From Bradyrhizobium sp. WD16 (GTDB taxonomy: Bacteria > Pseudomonadota > Alphaproteobacteria > Rhizobiales > Xanthobacteraceae): a stretch of DNA of 64,000 bases. The position numbers and the translations under genes were made by a program. The notes beneath the pieces were generated by a model. It saw nothing but the letters and a program-made list of their open reading frames with translations, was not told the DNA's origin and searched no databases. The number at the start of each line of letters is the position of its first letter. Position 1 is the first letter of the stretch. Shown piece by piece: positions 34,367 through 43,258 of this stretch. The stretch lies in assembly GCF_024181725.1 (NCBI RefSeq), contig NZ_CP028908.1, forward strand, positions 372,001 through 436,000, read 5' to 3'.

Positions 34367-36598
34367 TCAGAACTCGACCCTCGCCTGCAGCGTGATCTCG
34401 CGCGGATCGCCGATCGCCACCACCGTGGTCGAGAGGCCGGACGGATAATAGGTGCGGTCGAAGATGTTCCTGGCATTGAGCTGCCAGGTCACCGGCAATC
34501 CGTTGTGCGTGGTCTTGTAGGAGACGAAGGCGTCGGTCAGGTAATAGGCCGGCAGGAAGAAGGAATTGGCGGCGTCGCCGGCGCGGGCGCCGACATAGCG
34601 CTCGCCGACGCCGGCGCGCAGCCGGCCGGCGAACACTTCGCCGAAATCATAGGTGAGGAACAGCGAGGCGTTGTGCGCGGCGACGTTGTTGAGCCGCTTG
34701 CCCGTGAGCGTCGGATCCTCGAGCACGCGGGCATCGAGATAGGAATAAGTGCCGATCAGACTCCAGTTCTCGCTGATGCGACCGGCGACGTCGAGTTCGA
34801 AGCCGCGCGAGCCGACCCGGCCGGCGGTGCGATTGACGCTGATGCCATCGACCACCTCGGTGTAGAGCACGTTGCTCTTGACGATATCGAAGACCGCGGC
34901 GGTGGCGGTGATGCCGCCGGGCGTCTCCAGCTTGATGCCGGCCTCGATCGAGCGGCCCTGCTCCGGCGGCAGCGCGCCGACATAGCTCGAGATCGAGGAG
35001 TTCGGCCTGAATGACTGGCCGTAGTCGACATAGAGCGAGGTGTCGGGCCGGATCTTGTAGACCGCGCCGACGCGCGGCACGGCCTTGCCGCCCTCCACAT
35101 CGGTGTTGGTGACGAAGGGGCGGCCGCGCCCGGCGACCTGGTGAAACTGCTGGTAGCGCAGCCCGCCGACGACGATGAAGTCGTCGGTCAGATGGATGCT
35201 GTCCTGGAGATAGGCCGCCTGGGCCTTGATCCGCTCGGTCTGATCGCTTTCCGACGCGCTCACCCGCGTGCTGGCCGGCATCACGCCGTAGTCGGGATTG
35301 TAGATGTTGAAGGTAGTGGTGTTGGGGCCGCGGATCATGTCGGTGCGCAGCGTGTCGGTTTCCTCATGCTCGGTGCCGATCAGGATTTCGTGCCGCACCG
35401 GTCCGGTCATGAACTTGCCGACGAGCTCGAGCCGGGCGATCTGCTGGTCGATGTTGGAATCCTGGGTCGCGTCGGCGCGCCGGGTCGCCACGCCGGTGTT
35501 GAACTTCACCGACAGAACCCGCGCCTGGTTGTCCTTGTACCAGCTGTGATTGTAGAAATAGCCGGCGCGCAGGCGCCAATTGTCGTCGAGGGCGTGCTCG
35601 ATGGTCGCGGTCAGCATGTCGGTCGAGCCGCGGGTGACGTTATAGGGCGCGTCCAGCCGCCGCTCGCGCGGAATATCGACCGGCCGCCCGGTGCGGGTGT
35701 CGATCACCGTGCCGCGGTCGAACGGAATCTTGTATTCGGAATGCTCGTAGGCGACGTGGACCGTCGTCCTCTCGCCGTACCAGGACAGCGACGGCGCGAT
35801 CAGGCTGCGCTGGATCTTGCCGAAGTTGCGCCAGTAGTCCTTGTCCTGATAGTCGCCGATGACGCGGTAGGCGAGGCCGTCGGCGCCGATCGGACCGGTG
35901 AGATCGATCGTGGCGCCGCCGCCGTTGAAGCTCGACCAGTTGCCGGACAGGCTGCCCTTGCCCTGCAGTTGCGGCTTCTTGCTGATGATGTTGATGACGC
36001 CGCCGGGATCGAGAATGCCGTAGAGCATCGATGACGGCCCCTTCAGCACCTCGACGCGATCGGCCGAGGCGCTGAAGTTGCTGGGCAGGATGGTGCGGAA
36101 ACTGTCGCGCAGGATCGAGCCGTCGCGGTTGTCGCCGAAACCGCGCTTCATGACTGCGTCCTGGGTACCGCCCAGCGTGTTGGCCTGGGTGATGCCGCTG
36201 ACATTGTAGAGCGCCTCGTCGAGCGTGCGCACCTGCTGGTCGACCAGCGCCTGGCGCGGCACCACGGCAATCGCCTGCGGGATATCGATCAGCGGCGCAT
36301 CCGTGCGCGTGGCGGTGGAGGCGCGCAGCGGCTGGTAGCCGCCCTCCTGCCTGTCGGCGCCGGTGCCGGCCGTGGGCACGCGGGCCGCCGGCGGAGCAGC
36401 GGGCCGCGGCGCCGTGGTGCGCCTGGCCGCCGATGCGCGCCGCTGCCGGTCGCCGTCCTTCTTCCTGTGAGGGCCGGCGGTGACCTCGATGCTCGGGAGC
36501 TCGACGGGCGTGCCACTCGGTTCTGCCCGCGCCTCCAACACGCCGAGCACGGCGAGACTCGAGAGACCAGCGGCAACCGCCGCACCACGCAACGCCAT
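34367..36598 (-). CDS. TonB-dependent siderophore receptor
   Basis: A 743-residue outer-membrane receptor of the ferric-siderophore group. Signal peptide to about 26 (LGVLEARA), TonB-box region SIEVTA, plug domain with DIPQAIAVVPRQALVDQQ and GFGDNRDGSILRDSFR, then a 22-strand barrel ending REITLQARVEF. The LYGILDPGGVINIISKKP motif is typical of the FhuA/FpvA branch. A low-complexity Arg/Pro/Ala insert (residues 45-80) precedes the plug. It imports a ferric hydroxamate-like siderophore (inference). Divergent from the PepSY gene, a common pairing with ferrisiderophore reduction. Confidence 0.92.
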   Translation of the reverse strand: MALRGAAVAAGLSSLAVLGVLEARAEPSGTPVELPSIEVTAGPHRKKDGDRQRRASAARRTTAPRPAAPPAARVPTAGTGADRQEGGYQPLRASTATRTDAPLIDIPQAIAVVPRQALVDQQVRTLDEALYNVSGITQANTLGGTQDAVMKRGFGDNRDGSILRDSFRTILPSNFSASADRVEVLKGPSSMLYGILDPGGVINIISKKPQLQGKGSLSGNWSSFNGGGATIDLTGPIGADGLAYRVIGDYQDKDYWRNFGKIQRSLIAPSLSWYGERTTVHVAYEHSEYKIPFDRGTVIDTRTGRPVDIPRERRLDAPYNVTRGSTDMLTATIEHALDDNWRLRAGYFYNHSWYKDNQARVLSVKFNTGVATRRADATQDSNIDQQIARLELVGKFMTGPVRHEILIGTEHEETDTLRTDMIRGPNTTTFNIYNPDYGVMPASTRVSASESDQTERIKAQAAYLQDSIHLTDDFIVVGGLRYQQFHQVAGRGRPFVTNTDVEGGKAVPRVGAVYKIRPDTSLYVDYGQSFRPNSSISSYVGALPPEQGRSIEAGIKLETPGGITATAAVFDIVKSNVLYTEVVDGISVNRTAGRVGSRGFELDVAGRISENWSLIGTYSYLDARVLEDPTLTGKRLNNVAAHNASLFLTYDFGEVFAGRLRAGVGERYVGARAGDAANSFFLPAYYLTDAFVSYKTTHNGLPVTWQLNARNIFDRTYYPSGLSTTVVAIGDPREITLQARVEF

Positions 36599-36676
36599 CG
36601 AATCGACTTCCAGTCATGAGCACATTCGGTGCGTGCCTTATCGGTCACGCCGATTGCATGGAAGCGCGCAACGCGA

Positions 36677-36722
36677 TGTTTCGAGCGATTCAAATTTGCG
36701 CGCTGTTTCGAACGATTCAAAT
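36677..36722. promoter_or_regulatory. 19-bp direct repeat in the receptor/PepSY promoter gap
   Basis: TGTTTCGAGCGATTCAAAT (36677-36695) and TGTTTCGAACGATTCAAAT (36704-36722) differ at one base and are spaced 27 bases start to start. They lie in a locally AT-rich 344 bp gap, 79 bases from the receptor start. A regulator site for iron control (RirA, Irr or other) is the likely meaning. It does not match a consensus I know well. Confidence 0.55.
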
Positions 36723-36942
36723 CTGATGATGCAGTTGTCGCATTCCATCGCGCAGCCTTGTGGTCTATGCAGCACGCGTCGCGCGACGTGTTCGCGCCCA
36801 TGGCGTTTTCGAGCGAGGTGGACACGCTTCGCCTGGAGAAGGCGCGTCAGAAACAATCGAGTGTCCGCTCGGATTCCATCGGAGCGGAGTCGCCGCAACC
36901 AGAGGCTCCACCGCCGCCTCTCATACGAGACGTCTTCGCGCG

Positions 36943-38100
36943 ATGACCCCGCCGCCGCTTCGCCGCCTTCTCTTCCATGCGCACTCGATTGCCGGACTGA
37001 TCGTCTCGCTGCTGCTCGCGCTGATGGGGCTGACCGGCGCAATGCTCGCCTTCGAGGACGAGATCATGGCGGCGCTGAACGCCGCAACCGCGCAGTCCGC
37101 GCCGCGTGCCGAGCCGACACTCGGCCCCGCCGGGATCCTGACCCGCACGGGGCGGCAAACGACACACCGCATCGCCTCGATCAGCTTCGCGGGCGAGGCC
37201 GGTGCGGCTGTCCACGTCCGCTTCGCGCGCGGCGCCGATGGCGAGCGCCCGGCGGGGCTCTATCTCGATCCCTATGACGGCCGCGTGCTCGCACCGGTAC
37301 GTGGCGAAGAAGCTTTCGCCCTGATCCGGCGGCTGCATCGCTGGCTGCTGCTTCCCGGCGATGGCCGCGGCGCCGGCCGCACGATCACGGGCGCGGCGGC
37401 GCTGTCGCTGCTGGCGCTGCTGGTCAGCGGCGTGATCCTGCGCTGGCCGCGCAAGGCGAGCAGCCTGCGGCTGTGGCTGAAGCCGCAGCTCGGGCTGCGC
37501 GGCCGCGGCCTCCACCGCTCGCTGCACACGGTGATCGGCACCTGGCTGCTGCCGATCTATCTGGTGATCGTCCTGACCGGCCTGTGGTGGTCATACGACT
37601 GGTACCGGGCCGGCGCGAAGTGGCTCTTATCCAGCAAGGCCGCGGCGGCCAAATCCGGCGGCGACGCCGGCCGCGACACCGCGACGGACGCCGCGATGCT
37701 CGACGGAATCTGGCGGACGTTCCTCGCCAGCGGCGGCGCCGGCTACGTCAGGGCGACGCTGGCGCTGCCGGATGGCGGCGGCGAGCGCATGATCCACATC
37801 CGCTCCGTCGCCCGCGACGCTCCGCACGCTTATGCGCGCGACGAGTTCCGGTTCGATGGCCGCAGCGGCCGGCTGCTCTCCGCCGAACGCTACGCCGCCA
37901 TGGCGCCCGGCGATAAGCTGCTGGCCAGTGTCTTTGCCCTGCACAGCGGCCGCTATCTCGGCCCGATCGGCAGCCTGCTGTTCATGCTGGCGGCGGCGAT
38001 GATGCCGTTGTTCGCCTTCACCGGCTGGATGCTCTATCTGTCGCGGTTGCCGCGGCGGCCGACGGCGGAAGCCGCGGAGGCGGCGCCGGCGCCGAAATGA
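36943..38100 (+). CDS. PepSY-domain membrane protein (ferrisiderophore reductase-like)
   Basis: A 385-residue PepSY_TM protein. It has four hydrophobic segments (about 14-38, 145-168, 195-215, 340-365) with the PepSY periplasmic parts between them, and conserved membrane histidines (LFHAHSIAG, RRLHRWLL, LHRSLHTVIGTW). Proteins of this family (FoxB, PiuB type) sit beside siderophore receptors and probably reduce the ferric complex in the inner membrane or periplasm. ATG 36943 is chosen because earlier starts place a charged unrelated leader before the first helix. Confidence 0.85.
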   Translation: MTPPPLRRLLFHAHSIAGLIVSLLLALMGLTGAMLAFEDEIMAALNAATAQSAPRAEPTLGPAGILTRTGRQTTHRIASISFAGEAGAAVHVRFARGADGERPAGLYLDPYDGRVLAPVRGEEAFALIRRLHRWLLLPGDGRGAGRTITGAAALSLLALLVSGVILRWPRKASSLRLWLKPQLGLRGRGLHRSLHTVIGTWLLPIYLVIVLTGLWWSYDWYRAGAKWLLSSKAAAAKSGGDAGRDTATDAAMLDGIWRTFLASGGAGYVRATLALPDGGGERMIHIRSVARDAPHAYARDEFRFDGRSGRLLSAERYAAMAPGDKLLASVFALHSGRYLGPIGSLLFMLAAAMMPLFAFTGWMLYLSRLPRRPTAEAAEAAPAPK

Positions 38101-38143
38101 CGGCTGCCGAGGCGATCGGCGCACAGTCGGATCGTCGCGCCGC

Positions 38144-38332
38144 TCAGGCGCGACCCGGCAGATGATGCGTCGGATGCGGAAGGAGGTTCGGCCGCTGCGC
38201 CGCCTCGTAGAGCGCGGTGATCAGGCTCTCGATGTCGCGCCGGCGGTCCGGCTCCCAGCCGCACGAGCAGCCATGCGCGCCGCAATGAGCGTCCGCGGTG
38301 TCGCGGTAGATGGTGCCGAGCGTCGCGGCCAC
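38144..38332 (-). CDS. Small cysteine-containing hypothetical protein abutting repeat A2
   Basis: A possible 62-residue protein with AHCGAHGCSCGWEPDRRRDI and a helical, conserved-looking C-terminus (SLITALYEAAQRPN). No family recognised. Its apparent GTG start is formed at the junction with repeat A2 (38332), and reading further upstream enters the repeat. The gene may have lost its original N-terminus when A2 inserted, so it may be a pseudogene. Confidence 0.45.
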   Translation of the reverse strand: MAATLGTIYRDTADAHCGAHGCSCGWEPDRRRDIESLITALYEAAQRPNLLPHPTHHLPGRA

Positions 38333-38409
38333 TAGTGCGGCGTCTCGCAATTGCCTATGCCCTTCGCGGCAAGCCCCTGTAGGCAATTGCGAGACATAAG
38401 CCGCGCTAG
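38332..38409. repeat. CTAG-bounded hairpin repeat, type A (copy A2)
   Basis: A 78 bp copy of type A with CTAGTGCGGC and GCCGCGCTAG ends. Both outer arms carry changes that differ from A1 and the right arm is slightly mismatched. The inner stem CTCGCAATTGCCTA is unchanged. A 13-base spacer (CTTTTTGATTTTG) joins it to D4, as A1 is joined to B1. Confidence 0.93.
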
Positions 38410-38422
38410 CTTTTTGATTTTG

Positions 38423-38497
38423 CTAGTGTCCCGATGTCTCCGAATGACCGTGCGAGGGTGAGGCAAATGAAGCGGTAATTCGGAGACAGGACACTAG
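38423..38497. repeat. CTAG-bounded hairpin repeat, type D (copy D4)
   Basis: A 75 bp type D copy; stem GTCTCCGAATGACCG against CGGTAATTCGGAGAC has one mismatch. It directly follows A2 plus spacer. Confidence 0.93.
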
Positions 38498-38574
38498 TTG
38501 GAGCAGCAATCATCCGTGCCGCGCGGGCCACTCGCCGTGCCATAGGTCATGATGCATCTCTCGTTCGACCCGGG

Positions 38575-38618
38575 GCATGATCCGGAAAAGCGAGGGACGT
38601 TTTCCGGCAAGATCATGC
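38575..38618. repeat. Rhizobiales-type intergenic palindrome
   Basis: GCATGATCCGGAAAA paired with TTTTCCGGCAAGATCATGC around a short loop. This palindrome type is frequent in Rhizobiales gaps. The 313 bp between D4 and apt otherwise shows nothing I recognise. Confidence 0.75.
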
Positions 38619-38810
38619 TCCATCATGGGAGCGCGATTGTGCTTCGACTTGAAGCTGTCGCGCTCTGGCGGAACGGTAGGGCGCGCGCTGCGCGTGATGC
38701 AAATTGAATAGCTCCAGGGTCATGACGCTGCGCTCAGATAGCCCGCAGCTCATGCCGGGAGATCGCTGGCCGGCGGCGTCGATCGATGCCTGGACGGCAT
38801 CGCCAAGCCC

Positions 38811-39347
38811 TTAATGCCCCTCGAAGCTCATCAAGGTGCGCACCGGCACGTTGAGGGCGCGGAGCTTGTCGGCGCCGCCGAGTTCGGGCAGGTCGATGAT
38901 GAAGCAGGCGGCCACGACATTGGCGCCGATCTGGCGCATCAGCTTGACCGCGCCCTCGGCGGTGCCGCCGGTGGCGATCAGGTCGTCGATCAGGATCACC
39001 TGCTCGCCCGGCTGGATGGCGTCGGCATGGACCTCCATCTCGTCGAGACCGTATTCCAGCGAATAGGCGATGCGCACCGTGGTGTGCGGCAGCTTGCCCT
39101 TCTTGCGGATCGGCACGAAGCCGGCGGAGAGCTGGTGCGCCACCGCGCCGCCGAGGATGAAGCCGCGGGCTTCCATGCCGGCGACCTTGTCGATCTTGGC
39201 GCCGGCCCAGGGCTGCACCAGTTCGTCGACGGCGCGACGGAAGGCGCGCGCATTGCCGAGCAGCGTGGTGATGTCGCGGAACATGACCCCGGGCTTGGGA
39301 TAGTCCGGGATGGTGCGAACACTCGCCTTCAGGTCGGTCATCTTCAA
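38811..39347 (-). CDS. apt: Adenine phosphoribosyltransferase
   Basis: A 178-residue purine salvage enzyme converting adenine and PRPP to AMP. The PRPP-binding motif [13 protein letters not shown] is at 117-129 and the N-terminal [17 protein letters not shown] is diagnostic of Apt. Length is typical. The start is at MKMTDLK; the second Met (39341) is equally possible. Confidence 0.96.
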   Translation of the reverse strand: MKMTDLKASVRTIPDYPKPGVMFRDITTLLGNARAFRRAVDELVQPWAGAKIDKVAGMEARGFILGGAVAHQLSAGFVPIRKKGKLPHTTVRIAYSLEYGLDEMEVHADAIQPGEQVILIDDLIATGGTAEGAVKLMRQIGANVVAACFIIDLPELGGADKLRALNVPVRTLMSFEGH

Positions 39348-39428
39348 CAGCCTCTTGTCAGAGTGATGCCGTCATGGCCGGGGTCGTCGCGGGCATGACG
39401 TGAGTTAAGAATGGCGGGGCCGCGCGCA

Positions 39429-41588
39429 TCACGGCCGCGCGGCGAGCCGAAATGCGTTCTCGACGATCCTGAGCCCGACCTCGCCGCCCAGCGACATCAG
39501 CGACTCGGGGTGGAACTGGACGCCGCCGACCGGCAGCGTCCTGTGCTCGATCGCCATCGGCACGCCGTCCTCGGTCGCAGCGGTCACCTCGAGCTCGTCC
39601 GGCATGGTCGAGCGATCGACATAGAGCGAATGATAGCGGCCGATGGTGATCTCGTTCGGCAGGCCGCGCATCAAGCTGCCGCCGCGCACCTGGATGCGCG
39701 AGGGCCGGCCATGAGCCGGTTGGGCGAGCTGCCCGAGATGGCCGCCGAAATATTCGCCGATCGCCTGGACGCCGAGGCAGACGCCGAACACCGGCAGCTT
39801 CCTCTTCAACGCGGCATCGAGCGTCTTCTCGATCCTGAAATCCTCCGGCCGCCCCGGCCCGGGCGACAGCACCAGCAGATCGCAGGGCTCGCGCTCGAGC
39901 ATTTCGAGCGCATGGGTGTGGCGGGTGACGCAGACCTCGGCGCCGACCTGGCGGAAGTAATCGGCCAGCATGTGCACGAAGCTGTCGTCGTGGTCGATCA
40001 GCAGCACGCGCTTGCCGGAGCCCGAGGCGTCCGGCGCCAGCGCCGACAGCGGCTTCGGCGGATCGCCGCGCAGCGCCTGGAACAGCGCCGCCGCCTTGGT
40101 CTGGCATTCCTTCTCTTCGGCGACCGGATCGGAATCGAACAGCAGCGTGGCGCCGACCCGCACCTCGGCGAGGCCGTTCTTCATGCGGATGGTGCGGATG
40201 GTGATGCCGGTGTTGATGCTGCCGTCGAAGCCGACGAAGCCGATGGCGCCGGCATACCAGCGGCGCGAGGAGCGCTCGTTGTCCTCGACGAACTGCATCG
40301 CCCACAGTTTCGGCGCGCCGGTGACGGTCACCGCCCAGGCGTGGGTGAGGAAGGCGTCGAGCGCGTCGAAGCCCGGCCGCAGCATGCCCTCGACGTGATC
40401 GACGGTGTGGAAGAGTTTCGAATAGGTCTCGATCTGGCGCCGCGCCAGCACCTTGATCGTGCCCGGCACGCAGATCCGCGCCTTGTCGTTGCGATCGACG
40501 TCGGTGCACATGTTCAGCTCGAACTCGTCCTTCTCCGAATTCAGGAGCTGGCGGATCTGCTCGGCGTCGCCGATGGCATCGGAGCCGCGGGCGATGGTGC
40601 CGGAGATCGGGCAGGTCTCGACGCGGCGGCCGTCGCTGCGCACGAACATCTCCGGCGAGGCGGAGACGAGGAACTCGCCGTCGCCGAGATTCATCAGGGC
40701 GCCATAGGGCGAGGGATTGATCTTGCACAGGCGCTGGAACACTTCCGCCGGCGAGCGTTCGCAGGGTTCGCCGAACAGCTGGCCCGGCACCGCCTCGAAC
40801 AGGTCGCCGCGGGCGAAGGCTTCGCGCGCCTTCTCGACCGTGGCCTGGTATTCGCCCGGCGTGTGGTCGGCGAAACCCTGGCGCGGCTCCTTGTTGTAGA
40901 TGCTCTCCGGCGTGTCGTGGCCGAGGCCCGCCGTGCCCTGCCCCTTCCAGGCGAAGTCGTAGGACAGCGTGACGCCGCGGCCGGTGGCGCGGTCGTAGGC
41001 ATAGAGCTGGTCCGGCACGTAAAGCACGATGTCGCGCTGGTCGCTGTCGCGGGCGCGCTTCTGGACGAGGTCTTCCATCTGGAAGACGAGGTCATAGGCA
41101 AAGGCGCCGTAGAGGCCGAGCAGCGGCTCGGCGGAATTGGCCAGCGCCGCCACCATGGCGCGCACCAGCGTCATGATGCTGGCGCGGCGGGTGCGCTGGT
41201 CTTCCCTTTGCGGCGCCTCGCCGCGGATGACGTGGCCGGTGAGGCGTGTCGGGGTGCGGGCGGTGAACTGCACGACCGGATCGCTGAGGGTGTCGCCGAG
41301 GAAGGCGATCAGCACCTCGCCGCGGGTATTGAGCGCGTCGATGAAGAAATCGACGCCGACGGTCTCGAGACGCAGCGGCGGATCGGCGAAGCCGAGGTCG
41401 AAACTGTCGTAGCGGCCCGGCACCGTGGTGCCCGAGGACAGCATGACGCCGCGACGGCGGTCGAGCAGATCGATCAGGCGGTCGAGCGCGGCGCCGCCGG
41501 TGAAGGGCGCGATGGTGCGGACCACCTCGAGCCCCCCGGCGGTGCGGTAGGCGCTGTGGGCGGGGAGCGAAAACACGGTCCTGTTCAT
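39429..41588 (-). CDS. trpE(G): Anthranilate synthase, fused TrpE-TrpG
   Basis: A 719-residue fusion of both anthranilate synthase subunits, making anthranilate from chorismate and glutamine at the first step of tryptophan synthesis. Residues about 1-500 are the chorismate-binding component (CPISGTIARG, LNMCTDVDRNDKARIC). Residues 520-719 are the glutamine amidotransferase with Cys604 in FGVCLGVQAIG and the His693/Glu695 pair in QFHPES. Fusion is characteristic of Rhizobiales. It is preceded by a leader peptide and terminator-like hairpin, so expression is set by attenuation. Confidence 0.96.
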   Translation of the reverse strand: MNRTVFSLPAHSAYRTAGGLEVVRTIAPFTGGAALDRLIDLLDRRRGVMLSSGTTVPGRYDSFDLGFADPPLRLETVGVDFFIDALNTRGEVLIAFLGDTLSDPVVQFTARTPTRLTGHVIRGEAPQREDQRTRRASIMTLVRAMVAALANSAEPLLGLYGAFAYDLVFQMEDLVQKRARDSDQRDIVLYVPDQLYAYDRATGRGVTLSYDFAWKGQGTAGLGHDTPESIYNKEPRQGFADHTPGEYQATVEKAREAFARGDLFEAVPGQLFGEPCERSPAEVFQRLCKINPSPYGALMNLGDGEFLVSASPEMFVRSDGRRVETCPISGTIARGSDAIGDAEQIRQLLNSEKDEFELNMCTDVDRNDKARICVPGTIKVLARRQIETYSKLFHTVDHVEGMLRPGFDALDAFLTHAWAVTVTGAPKLWAMQFVEDNERSSRRWYAGAIGFVGFDGSINTGITIRTIRMKNGLAEVRVGATLLFDSDPVAEEKECQTKAAALFQALRGDPPKPLSALAPDASGSGKRVLLIDHDDSFVHMLADYFRQVGAEVCVTRHTHALEMLEREPCDLLVLSPGPGRPEDFRIEKTLDAALKRKLPVFGVCLGVQAIGEYFGGHLGQLAQPAHGRPSRIQVRGGSLMRGLPNEITIGRYHSLYVDRSTMPDELEVTAATEDGVPMAIEHRTLPVGGVQFHPESLMSLGGEVGLRIVENAFRLAARP

Positions 41589-41650
41589 GATGTCCTCGGA
41601 GCTGCGGTCTGCCTAAGGGAGGGGCGCGTCACGCAGGGCACACGAACAGA

Positions 41651-41676
41651 AGGCCGTCGCACTGCGGAGACGGCCT
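41651..41676 (-). terminator. Attenuator hairpin upstream of trpE(G)
   Basis: AGGCCGTC and GACGGCCT pair around a 10-base loop, between the leader peptide and trpE(G). On the minus strand it is followed by a T-containing stretch (TTCTGTTCGT), weak but terminator-like. It lies 43 bases beyond the leader stop, as expected for tryptophan attenuation. Confidence 0.7.
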
Positions 41677-41719
41677 GAACGATTGTGCTGAGTTTGACGA
41701 AAAATCGCACCGGCCACCT

Positions 41720-41767
41720 TCAGGAGGTGGGCCACCAGTAACGGGATGGGCGGGCGACGGTGTTCAT
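41720..41767 (-). CDS. trpL: Tryptophan leader peptide
   Basis: A 15-residue leader, MNTVARPSRYWWPTS, with two adjacent tryptophan codons. Ribosomes stall at the Trp pair when charged tRNA-Trp is scarce, which prevents the downstream terminator hairpin and lets trpE(G) be transcribed. Similar short leaders with consecutive Trp codons are known in Rhizobium/Sinorhizobium trpE(G). Confidence 0.85.
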   Translation of the reverse strand: MNTVARPSRYWWPTS

Positions 41768-41799
41768 GGGGCGGAAAACACCATGCCGCAGCCGGGGCG

Positions 41800-42306
41800 T
41801 CAAGGGGCTTGGCTGGCACCGCCGCCGCGGCCTGAGGCCGTGGCCGGCCGCTGTTTCCGCAGCACCGACAGCCGCAGTGGCCCGACACCGTCCTCGATGA
41901 GCTCCCAGCCGAGCCGCAGGTAGAAGCCGCGCCGGGCCTCGGCGGCGCACAGATGGACCATCTCGCCACCGAGGGCGAAGGCGGCCCGGGCGGCGGCCCC
42001 GACCAGCGCGGCGCCGAGGCCGCGGGAACGGAGCGGCGGCTCGATCCAGACCGCCGCCACCCATGGCGTGTAGTGCGGCCGCTCGTCGAGATCGGAAACG
42101 ATCACCGAGGCCGTGCCGATGAAGCGCGGACCGTCATGGGCGACGAGCGCGACCGGAAGACCCGGCCCGGCCATGTTCTCCTTCAGCCGCTCGATGACGT
42201 CGTCGCGTGGCACGCCGTTGCGCCGCCACCACGCCGACCAGATGCGATCGGCGACGATGTCGAAGAAGGCTGGCTGCTCCCGCAGATCGGAGATCGAGAA
42301 ATTCAC
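41800..42306 (-). CDS. GNAT family N-acetyltransferase
   Basis: A 168-residue GNAT. The acetyl-CoA loop is EPPLRSRGLGAALVGAAAR, with VAAVWIEP as the preceding strand. The N-terminus (VNFSISDLREQPAFFD) suits a GTG start at 42306; a longer frame would enter low-complexity sequence. Substrate unknown. It lies upstream of trpL on the same strand with only 32 bases between, so trp leader transcription may start inside it or read through from it. Confidence 0.82.
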   Translation of the reverse strand: MNFSISDLREQPAFFDIVADRIWSAWWRRNGVPRDDVIERLKENMAGPGLPVALVAHDGPRFIGTASVIVSDLDERPHYTPWVAAVWIEPPLRSRGLGAALVGAAARAAFALGGEMVHLCAAEARRGFYLRLGWELIEDGVGPLRLSVLRKQRPATASGRGGGASQAP

Positions 42307-42481
42307 GGCGCCACGCCTCTCTGTGTTGTCGTCGCCCGCGCAGCAGGCGGCCAGTCCAGTACGCCGAGCCTCTCGCCGGCGCGGCGTACTGGCCCCCGGG
42401 TCAAGCAAGGGCAAGCCGGGGCGACAGGCGGAGGTTGGGGCTGCGCGCCCTACGAGGCGACCAGGCGCGGCGCCCCTTCCC

Positions 42482-43156
42482 TCACCCTAGATGCTTGTGG
42501 AAGAAGTCGGTGGCGCGGGTCCAGGCGAGCTCGGCCGCGGCGCGGTCATGGACCTGCTGGCGCTGCTCATTCACGAAGGCATGCTCGGCGTCGTAGCGGA
42601 AGATCTCGGCGTCCTTGCCGGCGGCCTTGAGCGCCGTCTCGAAGGCACCGACCACCTGCGGCGTGCACCAGTCGTCCTTGTTGGCGAAATGGCCCTGGAA
42701 CGGCACCTTGAGGTCGGCGGGCTTGGCCGCCTGCTCCGGCGGAATGCCGTAGAAGCACACCGCGGCGCTGAGCTCGGGGATGCGCGCCGCGCCGATCACG
42801 GTGACCGCGCCACCGAGGCAGAAGCCGGTGAGGCCGACCTTGGCGCTGTTGCACTTGAGATACTGCACCGCGCCGCGCACGGTCTGCTCGGTGGCGTCGA
42901 GGAAATCGAGCGAGCCCATTTCCTTGTTGGCCTTTTCGGTGTCGTGATACGGCACCAGCACGCCGTTATAGAGGTCGGGCGCCAAGGCATCGAAGCCGGC
43001 CAGGGCGAAGCGGTCGGTCAGCCCCTTGATGTTCTCCGACAGGCCCCACCATTCCTGGATGACCACGACACCCGGCGCGTTGCCGCGCGAGGCATTGGCG
43101 AGGTAGCCCCTCGCGTCCTTGCCGTCGGGCCGCTTGAAGGTGATGGTCGTTCCCAT
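42482..43156 (-). CDS. Dienelactone hydrolase family protein
   Basis: A 224-residue alpha/beta hydrolase of the dienelactone hydrolase family. The catalytic triad is Cys113 in GFCLGGAV, Asp161 or Asp162 (ANKDDW) and His192 (AEHAFVN), and the early motif VVIQEWWGLSENIKGLTDRF is diagnostic. Family members open carboxymethylenebutenolide in chlorocatechol breakdown, though many act elsewhere; no catabolic neighbours are present. Confidence 0.9.
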   Translation of the reverse strand: MGTTITFKRPDGKDARGYLANASRGNAPGVVVIQEWWGLSENIKGLTDRFALAGFDALAPDLYNGVLVPYHDTEKANKEMGSLDFLDATEQTVRGAVQYLKCNSAKVGLTGFCLGGAVTVIGAARIPELSAAVCFYGIPPEQAAKPADLKVPFQGHFANKDDWCTPQVVGAFETALKAAGKDAEIFRYDAEHAFVNEQRQQVHDRAAAELAWTRATDFFHKHLG

Positions 43157-43258
43157 GGTCGTCTCCTGAAAAAATCCGGGGTCGAAAACGGCGGCAGAAT
43201 GCCGCCGCGGCGGCGGATGCGCAACGGGGCTGCATCAGCCCAGCCACCCCATTCAATC

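Noticed and set aside
33485-36842. Possible iron-dependent sigma/anti-sigma pair with the siderophore receptor
   Set aside because: The only regulator near is a LysR gene oriented toward the receptor. No FecI/FecR-like motifs were found.
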